A DNA stretch of 64,000 bases from Lomentospora prolificans (GCA_029532625.1 JARFXM010000003.1:434001-498000), one strand, 5' to 3'. Numbered from the stretch's first letter, positions 12,801-24,591 are shown. The notes: generated by a model not told the origin, from the sequence alone. Numbers and translations: made by a program.

Positions 12801-13335
12801 TCTCTTTCTGGGATATGCACTTTTGACTCCTTTTGTCTCGGCTCGGAGCCTTTTACACGTACCCCCTACCGCCGCGCCCGAACAAAAAACGACGACGCCA
12901 CGTCCGTCTACCCGCTGCACCACCCAAGGTACAGCATCCTCCGCCTCAATACCGCCAACCTTGTAGAACCCATCCCCGCCACGGACAACGCACATTTTTG
13001 CACCGCGCCTTGCGTCTTTTCTGAATCGTCCTCTTTTTTTTCTTTTTTTTTTTCTAATTTTCTTTCTCCTTTTTTCTCTTTCTTTCTTTTTCTTTCCGTT
13101 TGCTGCCGACCTTCCAATATGGAAAGTCGCTGGCTGCGTTCTTAATCGTACACCCACGCGCGCTGTACAGCCTATTATTCCTCGCCTCGCACATTTACGC
13201 ATCCACGTATACAATACAACGCACGCAAACAACGCATGCCCACGCACATCTGACTTCAATATACATACATATATATATATCTATATATATAACCCATCCC
13301 CCATCTCCATCCCGCGCCTGCCCGACTTGGTCACA
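9862..13335. other. Intergenic region and long pyrimidine-rich leader
   Basis: The first part (9862-11900) follows the ligase gene and contains homopolymer runs (poly-T near 11110-11150, poly-A near 11841-11870) but no supportable gene. From about 12240 to 13335 the plus strand becomes strongly C/T-rich, with T-runs at 13025-13095 and an AT dinucleotide tract at 13259-13290. That is typical of a filamentous-fungal promoter and 5' leader feeding the gene at 13336. A long open frame at 12372-13145 starts at a non-ATG codon and reads as low-complexity Ser/Pro/Phe, so I treat it as a compositional artefact. Confidence 0.55.
13259..13290. repeat. AT-dinucleotide microsatellite
   Basis: A short run of TACATACATATATATATATC followed by TATATATAT sits about 45 bp before the start codon of the 13336 gene, inside its probable 5' leader. 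Confidence 0.7.
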
Positions 13336-15015
13336 ATGTCCTCAGATCAGCCGGGCCCATCTCCATCTCCTCATCCTACCCCGGTCACTTCTCCGCCATC
13401 GTCCACCGAAGACCCCCAGCCTGGTCCAACACAAGGCTGCGAATCGACCACGCCTTTCCCACCTCTACCCACGATCACTCCTCAGCCTACGCCACAGTCT
13501 CCTCGCTCATCGCCCGGTAACCACGGAAGCCGGAGACGCCATTCGATACCCATCGCCTTTCCGCCCCTGTTCCAGCCAAATGCCTCATCTACCTCACTAA
13601 TCCACTCCACCGCCGAGGGGAAACCCATCCCCGTCGACGACTCTACCGCCGCCGATAGGACTTCCGCACTCCGCCAGCTCAACAGCCACTATCCCTCGCG
13701 CCACCGCTACGCGAAATCCACCGGCGCTCAGAGTAGCACCTACTCTCAACCCGTTATCGTACGAACATATCCCGGCCCGCCTCCAAACCACCCCGCTTCG
13801 ACCTCGGGCCAACATCACTACCATCACCATCATCGCGGCTCCCAACCAGGACAGTCGAACCCACCTAGTGCCGGCGACGTCGTCCGTCGCATGATACCAT
13901 TTTCCTCTGCCATTTCTGGCCCGTCATCGTCCCCGAAATATGGTATGTTGAGCATCGCGAGATCCAAAGCGAAGAAGCGCGCCCAGGGCGCCCGCGACGA
14001 TGCGGCGGGGAATCTGCCTCCGCTCGAGGCCTTTACATTCAAGAGCTTTATGAGCAATATCGAGCCCGAGGAAGGCGGACATAGCATCAACGCTGACCTC
14101 GACCGCATCGCCGAAATTTGCGCTCGTTCGAGGTACTCTCTTAGCAACCAGTATGAAGTTCACAAGGCCCCCCATGGCTCCGGCGAGTCTTTCCTCGCCG
14201 CGGTCTCCGCCCCTCAGAATCAGCCTCCGCAGGGCCCCACGTTACAGGTCGTCTCGTCCGACGACGAGCGGCAGATGAAGCACGGCAGGAGGAGACGGGG
14301 TTTGAGAAGGCGAAGTGTTGCCGTCGGAACCCTTGAAACCATCATGTCGAGTAGCCGATCCTCCGAGGAGGATAAATCTAAGAAGCACAAATCAGCAGCC
14401 GAGATTGCGGAGGAGGTACGGAGTAGGGCCGCTGCTAGGAAAGAGTCAGGATCGTCCTCCCCCATTTCGCCCGTCTCCTCGGCCGAGGGAAGGGTAAGCG
14501 GTGAAAATGGCACCATGACGAAGAACGACGAAGAAAATCTAGAGGCGCAGCAGACTCTGGTGAGACGAAAGTCAGTTTCACTCGCTTCGGCCGTCATCGA
14601 GAACACGCGGAAGCATGAGAATGCCGCCGCTACCATCATCGATACCACCGCCCCCGCGAGGAGTGGAAGCTCACCGAAGGGATCAGGCACGGGATTAGTC
14701 GGCGAACCGGCTAGACCGCAGACTTCGACGAACTATCTCGAGATTCGGCCAGCCGCCGATGAAGTCATGACCGATGGTGCAACACCTGGAGCGCCAGCAC
14801 CGACCAAGGGGGAAGGCCACAACTCTACCTCTTCTCACCGAGAACAGCAGCAGGGCCTCTTATCGAACCTCACCGGCTGGATCTGGTGGAGGCCCGGCGC
14901 CGCGCAGGCTCTCGGCAAGACGAGCCATGCCGAGGGAAGCTTGCGAGAGCTGCTACGGAGTTCGGGGGAGGATAAAGCGGATGTGAAGGGCAAGGGCGTC
15001 GAGAGGCCATTGTAG
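13336..15015 (+). CDS. Ser/Pro-rich protein of unknown function
   Basis: A single exon encodes 559 residues from the first ATG of the frame. The N-terminal 90 residues are almost entirely Ser, Pro and Thr. A His-rich patch ('HHYHHHHRG') falls near residue 160. The best candidate for a folded or conserved segment lies near residues 230-290 ('PLEAFTFKSFMSNIEPEE' and 'RIAEICARSRYSLSNQYEVH'). A basic cluster ('KHGRRRRGLRRRS') near 315 could be a nuclear localisation signal, with phosphorylatable RRxS sites around it. The C-terminus holds 'LLSNLTGWIWWRPGAA', a Trp-rich short segment that is hydrophobic but too short to be a clear membrane span. I do not recognise the family. The gene is convergent with CTK1 and has a long pyrimidine-rich leader. 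Confidence 0.75.
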   Translation: MSSDQPGPSPSPHPTPVTSPPSSTEDPQPGPTQGCESTTPFPPLPTITPQPTPQSPRSSPGNHGSRRRHSIPIAFPPLFQPNASSTSLIHSTAEGKPIPVDDSTAADRTSALRQLNSHYPSRHRYAKSTGAQSSTYSQPVIVRTYPGPPPNHPASTSGQHHYHHHHRGSQPGQSNPPSAGDVVRRMIPFSSAISGPSSSPKYGMLSIARSKAKKRAQGARDDAAGNLPPLEAFTFKSFMSNIEPEEGGHSINADLDRIAEICARSRYSLSNQYEVHKAPHGSGESFLAAVSAPQNQPPQGPTLQVVSSDDERQMKHGRRRRGLRRRSVAVGTLETIMSSSRSSEEDKSKKHKSAAEIAEEVRSRAAARKESGSSSPISPVSSAEGRVSGENGTMTKNDEENLEAQQTLVRRKSVSLASAVIENTRKHENAAATIIDTTAPARSGSSPKGSGTGLVGEPARPQTSTNYLEIRPAADEVMTDGATPGAPAPTKGEGHNSTSSHREQQQGLLSNLTGWIWWRPGAAQALGKTSHAEGSLRELLRSSGEDKADVKGKGVERPL

Positions 15016-16352
15016 GGGAAGGACTCGTAGTTGATGCCTCTTCCCACGGTGGAATCAAGAGGCGCCAGAAGTTGTTATGGGATGAGAAGGATGATGATGT
15101 GAGATTTTCCGGGAAAATCGTCTCCTTTTTTCTTTTTCTTTTTTTTTTTTTTGGTTCTTTTTACTCGTTACTCCAAAGCGATGAGATTGGATGACTGCGA
15201 ACGAGGATGAGATTATACCCTGATGAAGTTACGAGTTATGGATTTCCTTTTCCCTACCTTTACACGCCTCGTTCCCTCTGTTTCGTGTGTGTTCCTCGGC
15301 TTCCCGAGACGCGTTCCGCTTGGGATAGAGAAGGGAAGTCAAAAAGCAAAAGCGAATATTTGTATAGTATTATGACCTGGACTTGGCTACACCTTTTTAC
15401 GAAAATGTGCATTGTCACTTGGATGGGAGGAGTTGAATATAAATTGGGCTTTGATGTCCTTTTTTTACTATTATTATTTTTCGACCCCGGCCTGTCTTTG
15501 TAAACTTTGAAGCCGTCATGTCTATCTTGGACCATTTTTTAGTGTCTCGGCCCGCGGCCTGTAGTTGGACATTGCTTGCAAGTCTTGACTTCAAACGAGA
15601 TGAAGCCACAAACATGTCGAGAGGCAAGTGGTGCGTTCCTCGCCCGACCCAAGCAAGATCTTCTTCATTCCCACTCGACACAACATGACACACGAGCTCG
15701 TCCAAGTGGATGCGTGGCATTGATTGAGGTGCCGTCTGCTTCATCATCCCCAATCGCCAGCCCGCTCCAGTAAACTAGGAATCATCTCTTCTTCGCACCT
15801 ACTCGTGCATAGAATGTTGCGGTTTTGTCTGTTTCTTTTTCTTTCTTTCATGTGGTTTCTTGTTTCAATAAGTCTATACATTCCACTTTTCTGTCTTTCC
15901 CACTCGAGCTTCCCCGCCATGCCCACACCCAGTCGAGGTTTATTCATACATGAAGGTAAGAGGAGAAAGAAAAACCGGGCAACGATCCTTTGGATCGGAT
16001 GCTCCTCTTCAAATAACGCAGGTTGGGGTTTCAAAACAAGAAAATGAAGAAAGGATAGAAACAAGAAAAAAAAAAAAAGGAAACCAAGCGAGACCAAACT
16101 CCGCTAGAAACGCCATGCCAAGAAACTATTATAACAAAGCCAACAAAACAACACAAAGACATTACAGCATCGTCTACGTCGTGTCTCGATATCTGCCAAA
16201 TCTCACCTTGGCTCGCACCTTGCCAAACACGAGGCATCCCACGTCCTCATTTTGGGCCGACTCATCGAGTCCCAAAATCCACTGTACCTCGTGTTGATAC
16301 TCTTCTCAAGTCTTTTGCTTGTCCAGGCAGCGGCCCCGTCTCCGTCCCGTCC
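15016..16352. other. Convergent intergenic region
   Basis: It lies between the stops of the 13336 gene and CTK1. It contains T-rich runs at 15120-15155 and an A-run at 16065-16079, consistent with 3' UTRs on both strands. No open frame here has a recognisable product. Confidence 0.55.
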
Positions 16353-19300
16353 CTAAGCGGGATTGCGAGGCTGCTCTCTCGGCCTGTCGGTGTGCTGTCT
16401 CTTGGCGTCGCGCGGGTAGTCATCGCCGTCGCGGTTCGCCCGTTTGAGCTCACGATCGCGCTCGCGACCCTCCTTTTCGCGGTGATGGTTTTCCTTCGCG
16501 GCCTTGCGAGCCTCCTTCTCCTTGCGCTCGTTTTCGCGGCGAAGGGCCTTGGACTCAAACTCGTGCCAGTCACCGTCAATGTCCTTAAGTCTATAAACTT
16601 GTCAGTAAAATAATCCGGTAGAGAGTGTGTACATGTCTCAAAACTTACTCAACCGCTTGCCGAGGTGGAGGATCCTCGGTGGTAAAGTACGGGTGTGCAA
16701 GGACCTCAGTGGCAGTTGGGCGCTTGGCCGGATCATACCGAAACATCGACGCCAGAAGCTCGAACGCGGCAGGCGACAGCCGGTTGCCGTATTTGTCGTC
16801 AAAGACTCTCCTAATCTTGTGAGTCGGGCGCAGCAATTCGAACCAAGCCATGTCCACAATCTCGGGCCACTCGGCTTGTGTGGGCGTGCCCAACACGGAG
16901 TAAATTCGCTCGAGCTGGTTCATCTCGGTGCCGTCGCCAGGAAAGATAGCGTTGCGAACAAAAATCTCCATCATGACGCAGGCGGCGCTCCAAATATCAC
17001 AGGCAGGTCCATACTGCGTCTCACCTAGCAGCAGTTCCGGTGATCGGTACCAGATAGTGACGACGCGGTTCGTGTAATCGAGCTGGTGGCGCTTAGCATA
17101 AAAGCGAGCAAGTCCAAAATCTGCAAGCTTTAAGATGCCCTCTTTGCTAACCAGAATGTTAGCCGCCTTGATGTCTCGGTGCAAGACTCCCCTGCCATGG
17201 AGGTAGTCGAGGCCTTCAAAGAGTTGCTTGGACAGGTCTTTCCTCTGGGCATCGCCCAGGATAAAGGTTGGATGGTTCAACAGGCCAGTCAGATCATGAG
17301 CGAGGTACTCAAACACCATGAAACAGTCGTTCTTTTCCACCATGACCTCCATGAGGTTCACAATGTTGAGATGGCGTAGTGACTGCAGCAGCTTGACCTC
17401 TCGTACTGCGGTGACTGGGAACCCGTTTTGCTCGCCCTCCATGCGGATACGCTTCAGAGCCACTGCGGTACCAGTGTAGACATGGAGACCCTTGAAGACT
17501 TTACCATAAGTTCCCGACCCCACGACAGACTCGTTTCCAGGTTTCCGGAAGAACACAGACTTAGAGGTTGCAAAGGCGGGGCTAAGCTTAGGTCGATCAA
17601 TGAGCCTCTTCTCAAGCTTCTTAACTTTGCGCGTCCTCGGAGGCTTCGGTGCCTCCTGGTTGCGTTCCTGGTTGCGTTCCTGGTTCCGTCTCGCAGCCCG
17701 TGACGAAGCAGGTTCGGTTGGCGCCCCCTTGGGGAAGTCACGGTCACGATCTCTCTCTCGATCACGGTCACGGTCACGGTCACGGTCGCGCTCCCGGTCA
17801 CGCTCTCTATCACGGTCACGGTCACGGTCACGGTCACGGTCACGGTCCCTACCGGACTTCTGCTGGTTGTGGCTCTGTGGCTGCGTAGGGGGCTCCTTGG
17901 CAGGAGCAGCGTTGAACTTTTGCGAGATTTCCGGTTTGGGTTGTGTTGTAGTTTGTTTGCTTGCCAACTTGAATGAAAAGCTAAACTTGGATGAACTCGG
18001 CCCGGTAGGAGGTGCGCGGCTAGCGCCAGAAGCCGCTGTGTTACTAGGGCCTGTGGGGGCTGCCGGTTGTTGCCGCACCGAGTCCTGTTGGCTCTCCGGC
18101 TCATCAATCTGCATCTCATCGGATTGGAAAGGGCTAGGATTATTTGTGTTGTTACCCGCTTCTTGGTGGCGACCCTCGCTCGGACCCGTGGGTATCTCCT
18201 GGCCCGAGGAATCGTGTGGAGTATTAGATACGAGCGACTGTGGACTTTGAGCAGGGCCAGTAGGTGGGTTCCACTGGCCTGATTTGAATCCGGGAGCTCG
18301 ATGACCGCCTCGGCTAGCCCCAAACTGGCTGCCGCCGCGGAAGAAGCCAGAATTCCCTCGATAACTACCTCGGTGATTAGGAGGGTACGGGTTCATCGGA
18401 CCAGTAGGCGCGGAGTGAGGTGGGGAATGACCAGGGTTGGGATAGTAATGGCCCTGAGGTCCAGCGGGCGGCGGCTGGCTAAAGGAGGATGAGTTAGGAC
18501 CGGGAGGAGGGAGAGGGGCGGGATATTGCCTAGAATTCGTCAGCACGAGTGACTAGGTACATTTCCAACAGGTTAAGACTTACGGATGGGAGGGTGAGAA
18601 TTGCTGGCCGTTCCATCCGGGACGGCCGCTATAGGAGGATTGTGACGCCGGAGAATTATGATAGGACGAGTTGGGCGTTGGGGATTGTGAGTAGTTTCCA
18701 CGGTGATCGTTGGCATATTGCTGATGCGGTGGGAACGAGCCTTGCTGGGAAGGATAGCCGCGGCGAAAACTACCTCCTCCGCGAGAGTCCATGCTGACGT
18801 CGATGCTGTTAGACCCGGTAGCAGCCGGATCGATATCCTTCTTTCGGTTGTCTCGACTTGGTCCCTTTCCAGAACCGCGGGGGTCGTGCGGGGATCGGGT
18901 GCGGTGGCTAGATCCTTGATAGTCGTCTCGATCCCGGGAGTTTATGCTGGGAGACCTAGGGAGCCTGTCGCGTGAGGTATTTCGAGCGGGTGATCGGGGG
19001 CTCGAGTCTCGGGATGCGTGGCTCCACCGCTCACTCTCCCCGTGACGGCGGCTGCGGTGGTCGATGCGTCTTCGCTCAGGAGAGCGACGGTCGTACACGG
19101 AATCCGTATCCCTATCAAGCCTGTCGCTAGATCTACCACGTCTATGCGGAGATCGATATTTGTCGCGATTCCGGCGGGGGGCCTCAGGCTTCTCAAACTC
19201 GGGAGAATGTTGTGATCGCCTATTGCGACCGGATCGTCGAGATTTCTTGCGTCGCGATGAAGCGGACGGCGAGCTCGGGCTCCGATGGCGCTTCGAAGAT

Positions 19301-19713
19301 GCACCTCCTCCCAGGCCAGGCGAACGACGGGAGCTCTCGCGTGAGAGCGGTCGTGATGCCCTGCGATCGTCCGAATATCGCGGGGAATTATCACGTCCTC
19401 GGTGCCTATCGCCTCGACTCACAGACCGCCTGCTGGAATGATGCTTATTATCGTCGCGAGACCTCCTTCGGGAATGGCGGCTACTTCGTGAATCTGACGG
19501 AAATGCAGCGGAATCGTCGTGTCGCCCACGGTCGGCACCTCGGTCCTCGTTCTGGGGCCGACGAGCCTGAGGGGAAACTGACCGTCGAGAATCGTTTGGT
19601 CCTCGGCCAGACCTGCCTCGATCTCTACGCTCGTCGCCGCGATCTCTATCGTGTTTCATGGCAGCATGTCGAGCACTATGACTGCGGCCCGGAGAACGGA
19701 ATGAGGAGTTCAT
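16353..19713 (-). CDS. ctk1: CTD kinase catalytic subunit, CTK1/CDK12-like
   Basis: Three exons: 19713-18584, 18529-16649 and 16590-16353, giving 1082 residues. The introns (54 and 58 nt) both have GTAAGT donors and restore one frame. The ATG at 19713 is used because the frame upstream offers only a TTG. CTK1 is the cyclin-dependent kinase of the CTDK-I complex, which phosphorylates Ser2 of the RNA polymerase II C-terminal repeat during elongation. The kinase domain spans about 708-992: glycine loop 'GSGTYGKVF', PITAIRE-like 'PVTAVRE', catalytic 'HRDIKAAN', 'DFGLAR', and 'VVTIWYRSPELLL' in the activation/APE region. The first 650 residues are a disordered Arg/Ser/Asp and Pro/Gly-rich extension, RS-like at the start. 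It includes an Arg-Asp dipeptide run near 603-642. The tail after the kinase domain ('ELKDIDGDWHEFESKALRR') is typical of fungal CTK1. Confidence 0.92.
17737..17846 (-). repeat. Hexanucleotide repeat coding an Arg-Asp run
   Basis: On the plus strand this is a degenerate array of CGGTCA units. On the coding strand it encodes alternating Arg and Asp/Glu in the N-terminal extension of CTK1. The array is interrupted by variant units, so slippage would give in-frame length changes of two residues. Confidence 0.85.
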
Positions 19714-22239
19714 GGCTAGACCCGTAGGGGTTTTGAGTTTTCTGGGCAAGCACCGAAGGTACCTCCCTCTTGAGTGAATACCCTAGGAATAAGCGGTCCT
19801 GTTCCGAAGTTTCTCCGACAAGGGTTTGGCAACCAGCTCCCAACGTCCTTTGCCTCGCCTCGTCACGAGATGTCGAAAGATAAAAAATCTCTATATGATT
19901 AGAGGTCTGTGGTTGCTTAGGTGTCATTTAAAATCCAAGTCAACCACGTTAGTGATGAGTCTGTGGACGAGTGGTTAGACAGGGAGGGTAGCGTGGCGTA
20001 GTGGTTGTTGGCGCATGCCGTGCATCCAGAACGCCGTGATACGTGTGGAATGGAAATGGACCGCGACCCAGGTTGACCACCAGGCTGGCCGATTTCCCCA
20101 AGTAGACCAAAAAAAATAATTTTAGCTCGGGGCCCTGCCCTTCTTCGCCGTGTGATCTATCAACTGTCTGGAGACTGTGACGGGAATAAAAACTCCGCCC
20201 AAGTGAATCAGGCAGTCGAGGTGCAGTGCATTCAAAATTCGGCATCCCCTCGTACGTACTTCCACCCTGTCGCCCGATTCCCGGTTGTGGAGCGCTAGGA
20301 AATTCGGCCCTCGCCCAAGGTAAGCCGTAGAGGTCAATAGAAGTTGTGCTCCCACTTGTAGCTGAGCGTTGGAATGCATGCGATAAAATGCATATCATCC
20401 CCCGGTCATCCCCCAGGCGGGAGAGAGTCAGGGACCCCGCAGGCTTGGAAGAGAAACACCCAGTTTTCAGCCAGGTAAAGACTTGCATCAAGCACAGCCA
20501 GTTTTCAGCCAGGTAAAGACTTGCATCAAGCCTCACCGAAAATAAAGCCCTTCCAAGCACAGGAGCAGCCTAACCTCACCCACTGAAGGCGGGGTCCAAC
20601 TCCCAGCGATGCATCAAGGTATAGTCTGGTATACCCAAGCCCAAGCATAAATCGGCGCCATAAATACGGCGCCGAGTAAAATCATGGACGAATATCACTA
20701 TGTACTAAAACTTTACGAAGTCCTCCATGGTGCGACAAAATCCCAGCTGAATCTAGCGGGCTCGCGCCCATCCATCTAGTGCCGCTTCCGCATCCTTCTC
20801 CACATTGCCGAGCGGTGATGATGTCGCTCAGTGACAATGCGGACTGTCGTCTTCCAGACTATGCGTGGCCATGATTCATCTTACCTGCATCAACAAAGCT
20901 CAAATGTAGCTGGAGTTGGCGAGCATGAAGTCCACGATGGAGAGGACGAGTACGTCGACAATTCATAATCGGCCCTCACTCCTCCATAGCATTTTCAGCT
21001 AGGATATGCGAAACACAAGTATTTGCTAGAGAGAGGCGCAGACCAGTCTCCCAGATCGGAGATGGCAGTTGTTGTGCGCTTGCGTTGTGCCGAGTCAAGG
21101 GTATCTGGAGGCGCTACGGCGGCTGATTTGGCGTTCGAACCAAGGCTCCAAGGAGGAGCTAAAAGTTTCCAGTTTCCTTGCAACTCCCCGCTGAAACCCA
21201 AACATCGAAGCGTTGTGCACTACTGCATCATATCGCGCCAACCGGATAATAGGTGGCCGACCGCGAGTAGGGGTGGCGTAGGTTCGCCTGGTAGAAGGCG
21301 GATTGTAGGTCCCGCGAAAAGCATCTCAACGCGCTACATTTTGGGGGGATCGGGCTTCCATATGCTGGCTATACATCAGGGTAGGCTGCGTCGATGCCTG
21401 CAGCGACTCTGGGGGGAGCGTCGAATGGAAAACATAAAGTCGCGACTGCTGAGACGTGAGGAAGGCGACCGGTCCCATCCTACCAAGAAGGCCATGGCAC
21501 TGCAGTAATAGATGTCGGGAATCTATGGCTGAACGATGCACAAAGGCAGCGCAACCGAGAGTCGATGTCGGATCATGCGGTGTGGTTGTTCTGGTGGAGA
21601 CTGAACAGGGGAAGTTTCTGTCACCGAAATGGATCAGGTTTATTACCAGCGGGGAACAACTCAATCTTGGGGAGGCTGACAACCGGTTTATCACGTGATG
21701 ACAAGTCGTACGGTCACGGGGCCCTGCCATGACCCAAAAGAAGTGTCGATTATGTAATCAAGCCACCTTCCTGGAATTCCTTGGCTCAGAAAACGTGCCT
21801 CGGTTCATTCGCTGGTACATCATGATGTACCTGACGAATGTAACAAAACCCACCAGACAAGGACAAGAAGTGAGTGGCTTTTCGGAGAGCTCCTATTAAT
21901 CGGACACGGAAAGACGCCAATCCCGGTGCTAGCAGGTCCTACCCTGCGTCACGGAGAAAAAAGAAGATATTAATGCCATGCGCAACTAGCAATTTATAGT
22001 TCAGACCCATACTGAGGACCCGCCGGATCTCTACGACTACTGTCCGAGTCCCATCCTCACTTACAACTCGTTTCTGTGTTCTCGCTCATAGGCTTATTAT
22101 AGTCTTCCACCGACTTTTACGACCAGCGCCCTCGCTGGGTTTATTCTCTTTCAGACTCCCCGCTCAACACCATTCTTTTGTTGAGCTCGTTATCAAGCTG
22201 AGTTCCATCAGGACTGTAAGAAGATTCGGCTCCTCCACG
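19714..22239. other. Divergent 2.5 kb intergenic region
   Basis: It holds the promoters of CTK1 (minus) and the alpha/beta hydrolase (plus). It contains a 38-bp-period tandem duplication at 20460-20531 and two CGGCGCC sites at 20653-20659 and 20667-20673. Open frames on both strands (for example 19949-20560 and 21023-21508) have no recognisable domain, and the second starts at a non-ATG codon. No RNA gene pattern is visible. Confidence 0.5.
20460..20531. repeat. Tandem duplication, period 38 bp
   Basis: A 34-bp segment beginning CCAGTTTTCAGCCAGG occurs perfectly at 20460-20493 and again at 20498-20531. The four-base spacer and matching flank give a 38-bp period. It looks like a recent local slippage or unequal-crossover duplication in an intergenic region. 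Confidence 0.9.
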
Positions 22240-23844
22240 ATGGAGTGGCTAGGTCGAGCCAGGCTCAACTTCACTCATTCGCACACACCGATCTCACTGA
22301 AGCGCAATGATGGCACTGCAACCAATATAGCGGACGTGGTTAAGGAGGTCACGCCGCCATGCCATTTAAATCCATTACTCTTCAATGGACATATGCAGAC
22401 GTTTTGGACCGCCACGAAACAGCACGGTCCCTCTGTTTTCTACCGCCGTAAGGTGTTTGATTCGGATAACAAGAGCGTGCAAGGCACGTTTGCGGTCGAC
22501 TTTGTGGATGAGCCTTTTGAAGAGAGCGACCCCTCTCTGCCTCCTAGAACGGTGTATTTCAACGATGAAGAGCTTGCGACTCTTGGTTCCGATGATGATA
22601 AGCCAATGCTGGTGGTTCTGCATGGGCTTTCTGGCGGTTCTCATGAAATCTACCTGAGACATGCGATTGCGCCTCTGGTAGAGAGCGGGGACTGGGAGAT
22701 TTGCGTGGTGAACTCTCGAGGTTGTGCGATGAGCCCGATCACAACTGGTGTTCTCTATAACGCCAGAGCCACCTGGGATATCCGACAGGTAAGTCTTGAG
22801 GAGCGACCTTGTCCCGCGCGCGGGATTTCGGCACTAACCTACCATCTCAGACCGTAAAGTGGCTAAGGGAAAAGTATCCGAATCGCCCGCTCTTCGGACT
22901 CGGGTTCTCTCTTGGCGCTAATATCCTGACCAATGTAAGTGACATCCCTTTTCAAAACTTTTGGCGCAGACTAACCCTGCCTAGTACTGTGGAGAGGAGG
23001 GCGCGAACTGCGTCTTCAAGGCTGCCGTTGTCTGCTCGAACCCTTTTAACCTCGAAGTCTCCAATAAGGCTCTTCAGCGGTCTTTCCTCGGCAAGGAAGT
23101 GTATCAAAGAGTCATGGGCAGTAAGTTGACCCTAGGCGTTGAGTTCTTGGTGTTCAGTACCTAACTTCGTTGTAGCGAGTATGAAGGAGCTTGTCAAGCG
23201 TCACCAGGAGGCCATTGAAAAATTCACCGTTCTCGACTACAGCCAACTCCAGAGTGTCACCTACCTATATGAGTTCGATAGGGCTGTCCAGTATGCTCCA
23301 CGTCCTCTTTTTTTCTCCATATTCATATAACCTGACAATATCATAGGTGCCCTCTCTGGGGCTATCCGACCGAGGATGCCTACTACCGCGACGCTTCATC
23401 GACCGATGCTATCCTAGCTATTCGCATTCCCTTCTTGGCAATCCATGCAACCGACGATCCTGTAGGTCATGCGTGATAAATGCTGTTCTCTTGAACCTCT
23501 ACTAACTTGGCTAGATCGCTGTTGACGAAGCTGTTCCTTACAACGAGTTCAAAGCGAACCCTTATACAGTAATCGCGGCCAGCTCTCTTGGTGGCCATCT
23601 TTGCTGGTTTGAGATCGGCGGAGGTCGGTGGTTCTCGCGTCCCGTAAGTTTCTTTTGCCTCCAATATGCTTGCGTCCTGCTAATTTGCTTCCAGGTCTGC
23701 AATTTCCTCAACTACATGCAGTTCGAGATTGAGGGTACCCCTAGCAAAGAAACCCCGGGAGAGAACGGCAACATTAACCCCGAGGTCCCCAACAAGGGTA
23801 TCAACTTCCACCCGATGAGGCGCAAGATGGAGATTTCTCTGTAA
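22240..23844 (+). CDS. Alpha/beta hydrolase, YheT/EHT1-type esterase-acyltransferase
   Basis: Seven exons: 22240-22788, 22851-22934, 22985-23120, 23176-23290, 23347-23461, 23515-23643 and 23695-23844, giving 425 residues. All donors are GTAAGT, GTATGC or GTAGGT, and all joins keep the frame. The family includes bacterial YheT and yeast Eht1/Eeb1, medium-chain acyl-CoA:ethanol acyltransferases and esterases. The N-terminal part has 'HLNPLLFNGHMQTFW', characteristic of this family, followed by the oxyanion strand 'VVLHGLSGGS'. The predicted catalytic triad is Ser203 in 'GFSLGAN', Asp331 or 332 in 'ATDDP' and His361 in 'SLGGHLCWF'. No signal peptide or clear membrane segment is seen. The actual substrate cannot be read from sequence. 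The gene converges on LOC1, with stops 353 bp apart. Confidence 0.9.
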
Positions 23845-24197
23845 GAATTTTGCATAGCAATGGCGTATCCGGCCCAGTCCCGGTTTGCATGTTTGGCGAC
23901 TTGTATTATATAGACACATTGAGATAGACATATACCTAAAGAGAATCTATGGAGTTATACCAAGCACATCAGCATGTCTCGCAAAGTCAAGACTGTGCTA
24001 CTTTGGCATCAGGCTAGATGTGTGCCCTGCCTCCGTCCCCGAACAGAGCGCATATCGGCGCATTGCTGGGTTGCAGATGGTATCAAAGTGACAACTAGAG
24101 ATTTTTTTCAGCGCCAAACGCCCCCAAATGCATACTATGATTTTCCCCATTCCGATGTTCCCCCCCCAGCCTCTGTGCACATGCCCGATGCCCAACC
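23845..24197. other. Short convergent intergenic region
   Basis: This 353-bp stretch separates the hydrolase stop from the LOC1 stop and must contain both 3' UTRs. I see no other feature in it. Confidence 0.6.
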
Positions 24198-24545
24198 TTA
24201 GGCAAAGGCAACCTTCTTCTTCTTCTTGGGCTTTACTGCCTTCGTCCCTGCAGTGGAGAATTCCTTGGTGTTCTCCTTCTCCTCCTCGACGGCACCAAGC
24301 TTGCCCTTGCGCTTCCTCTTCTTCCGTATCGAATCCTTGACCTCCTCGAGCTTATCCTTCTTCTCCTGCTCTTTCTTCTCGGCCTCCACCCGTCTCGCTT
24401 CGCGAATCTCCTCCATCTGGCGCGCCTTGATCATCTTGGACTCGATCTGGCCTTCCTTTTCGGCTTGTACAATCGCTAGAATCGTGCGCATGCTCTCCTA
24501 AACCATCTAGTCAGCTTCAATGCCTCGCAGCAGATGGTAGATGTG

Positions 24546-24591
<46 letters not shown>

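Noticed and set aside
12372..13145. 257-codon open frame before the 13336 gene
   Set aside because: It begins at a non-ATG codon, its product is low-complexity and ends in Phe/Ser runs from a poly-T tract, and it fits a pyrimidine-rich leader better.
19949..20560. 203-codon minus-strand frame in the CTK1-hydrolase interval
   Set aside because: It runs through the tandem 38-bp duplication, giving a repeated peptide, and shows no recognisable domain.
24547..24590. Poly-T run as a sequencing gap or retroposon tail
   Set aside because: It lies inside a well-defined intron with good splice sites on both sides; there is no duplicated target site or inserted gene, although the exact length may be misassembled.
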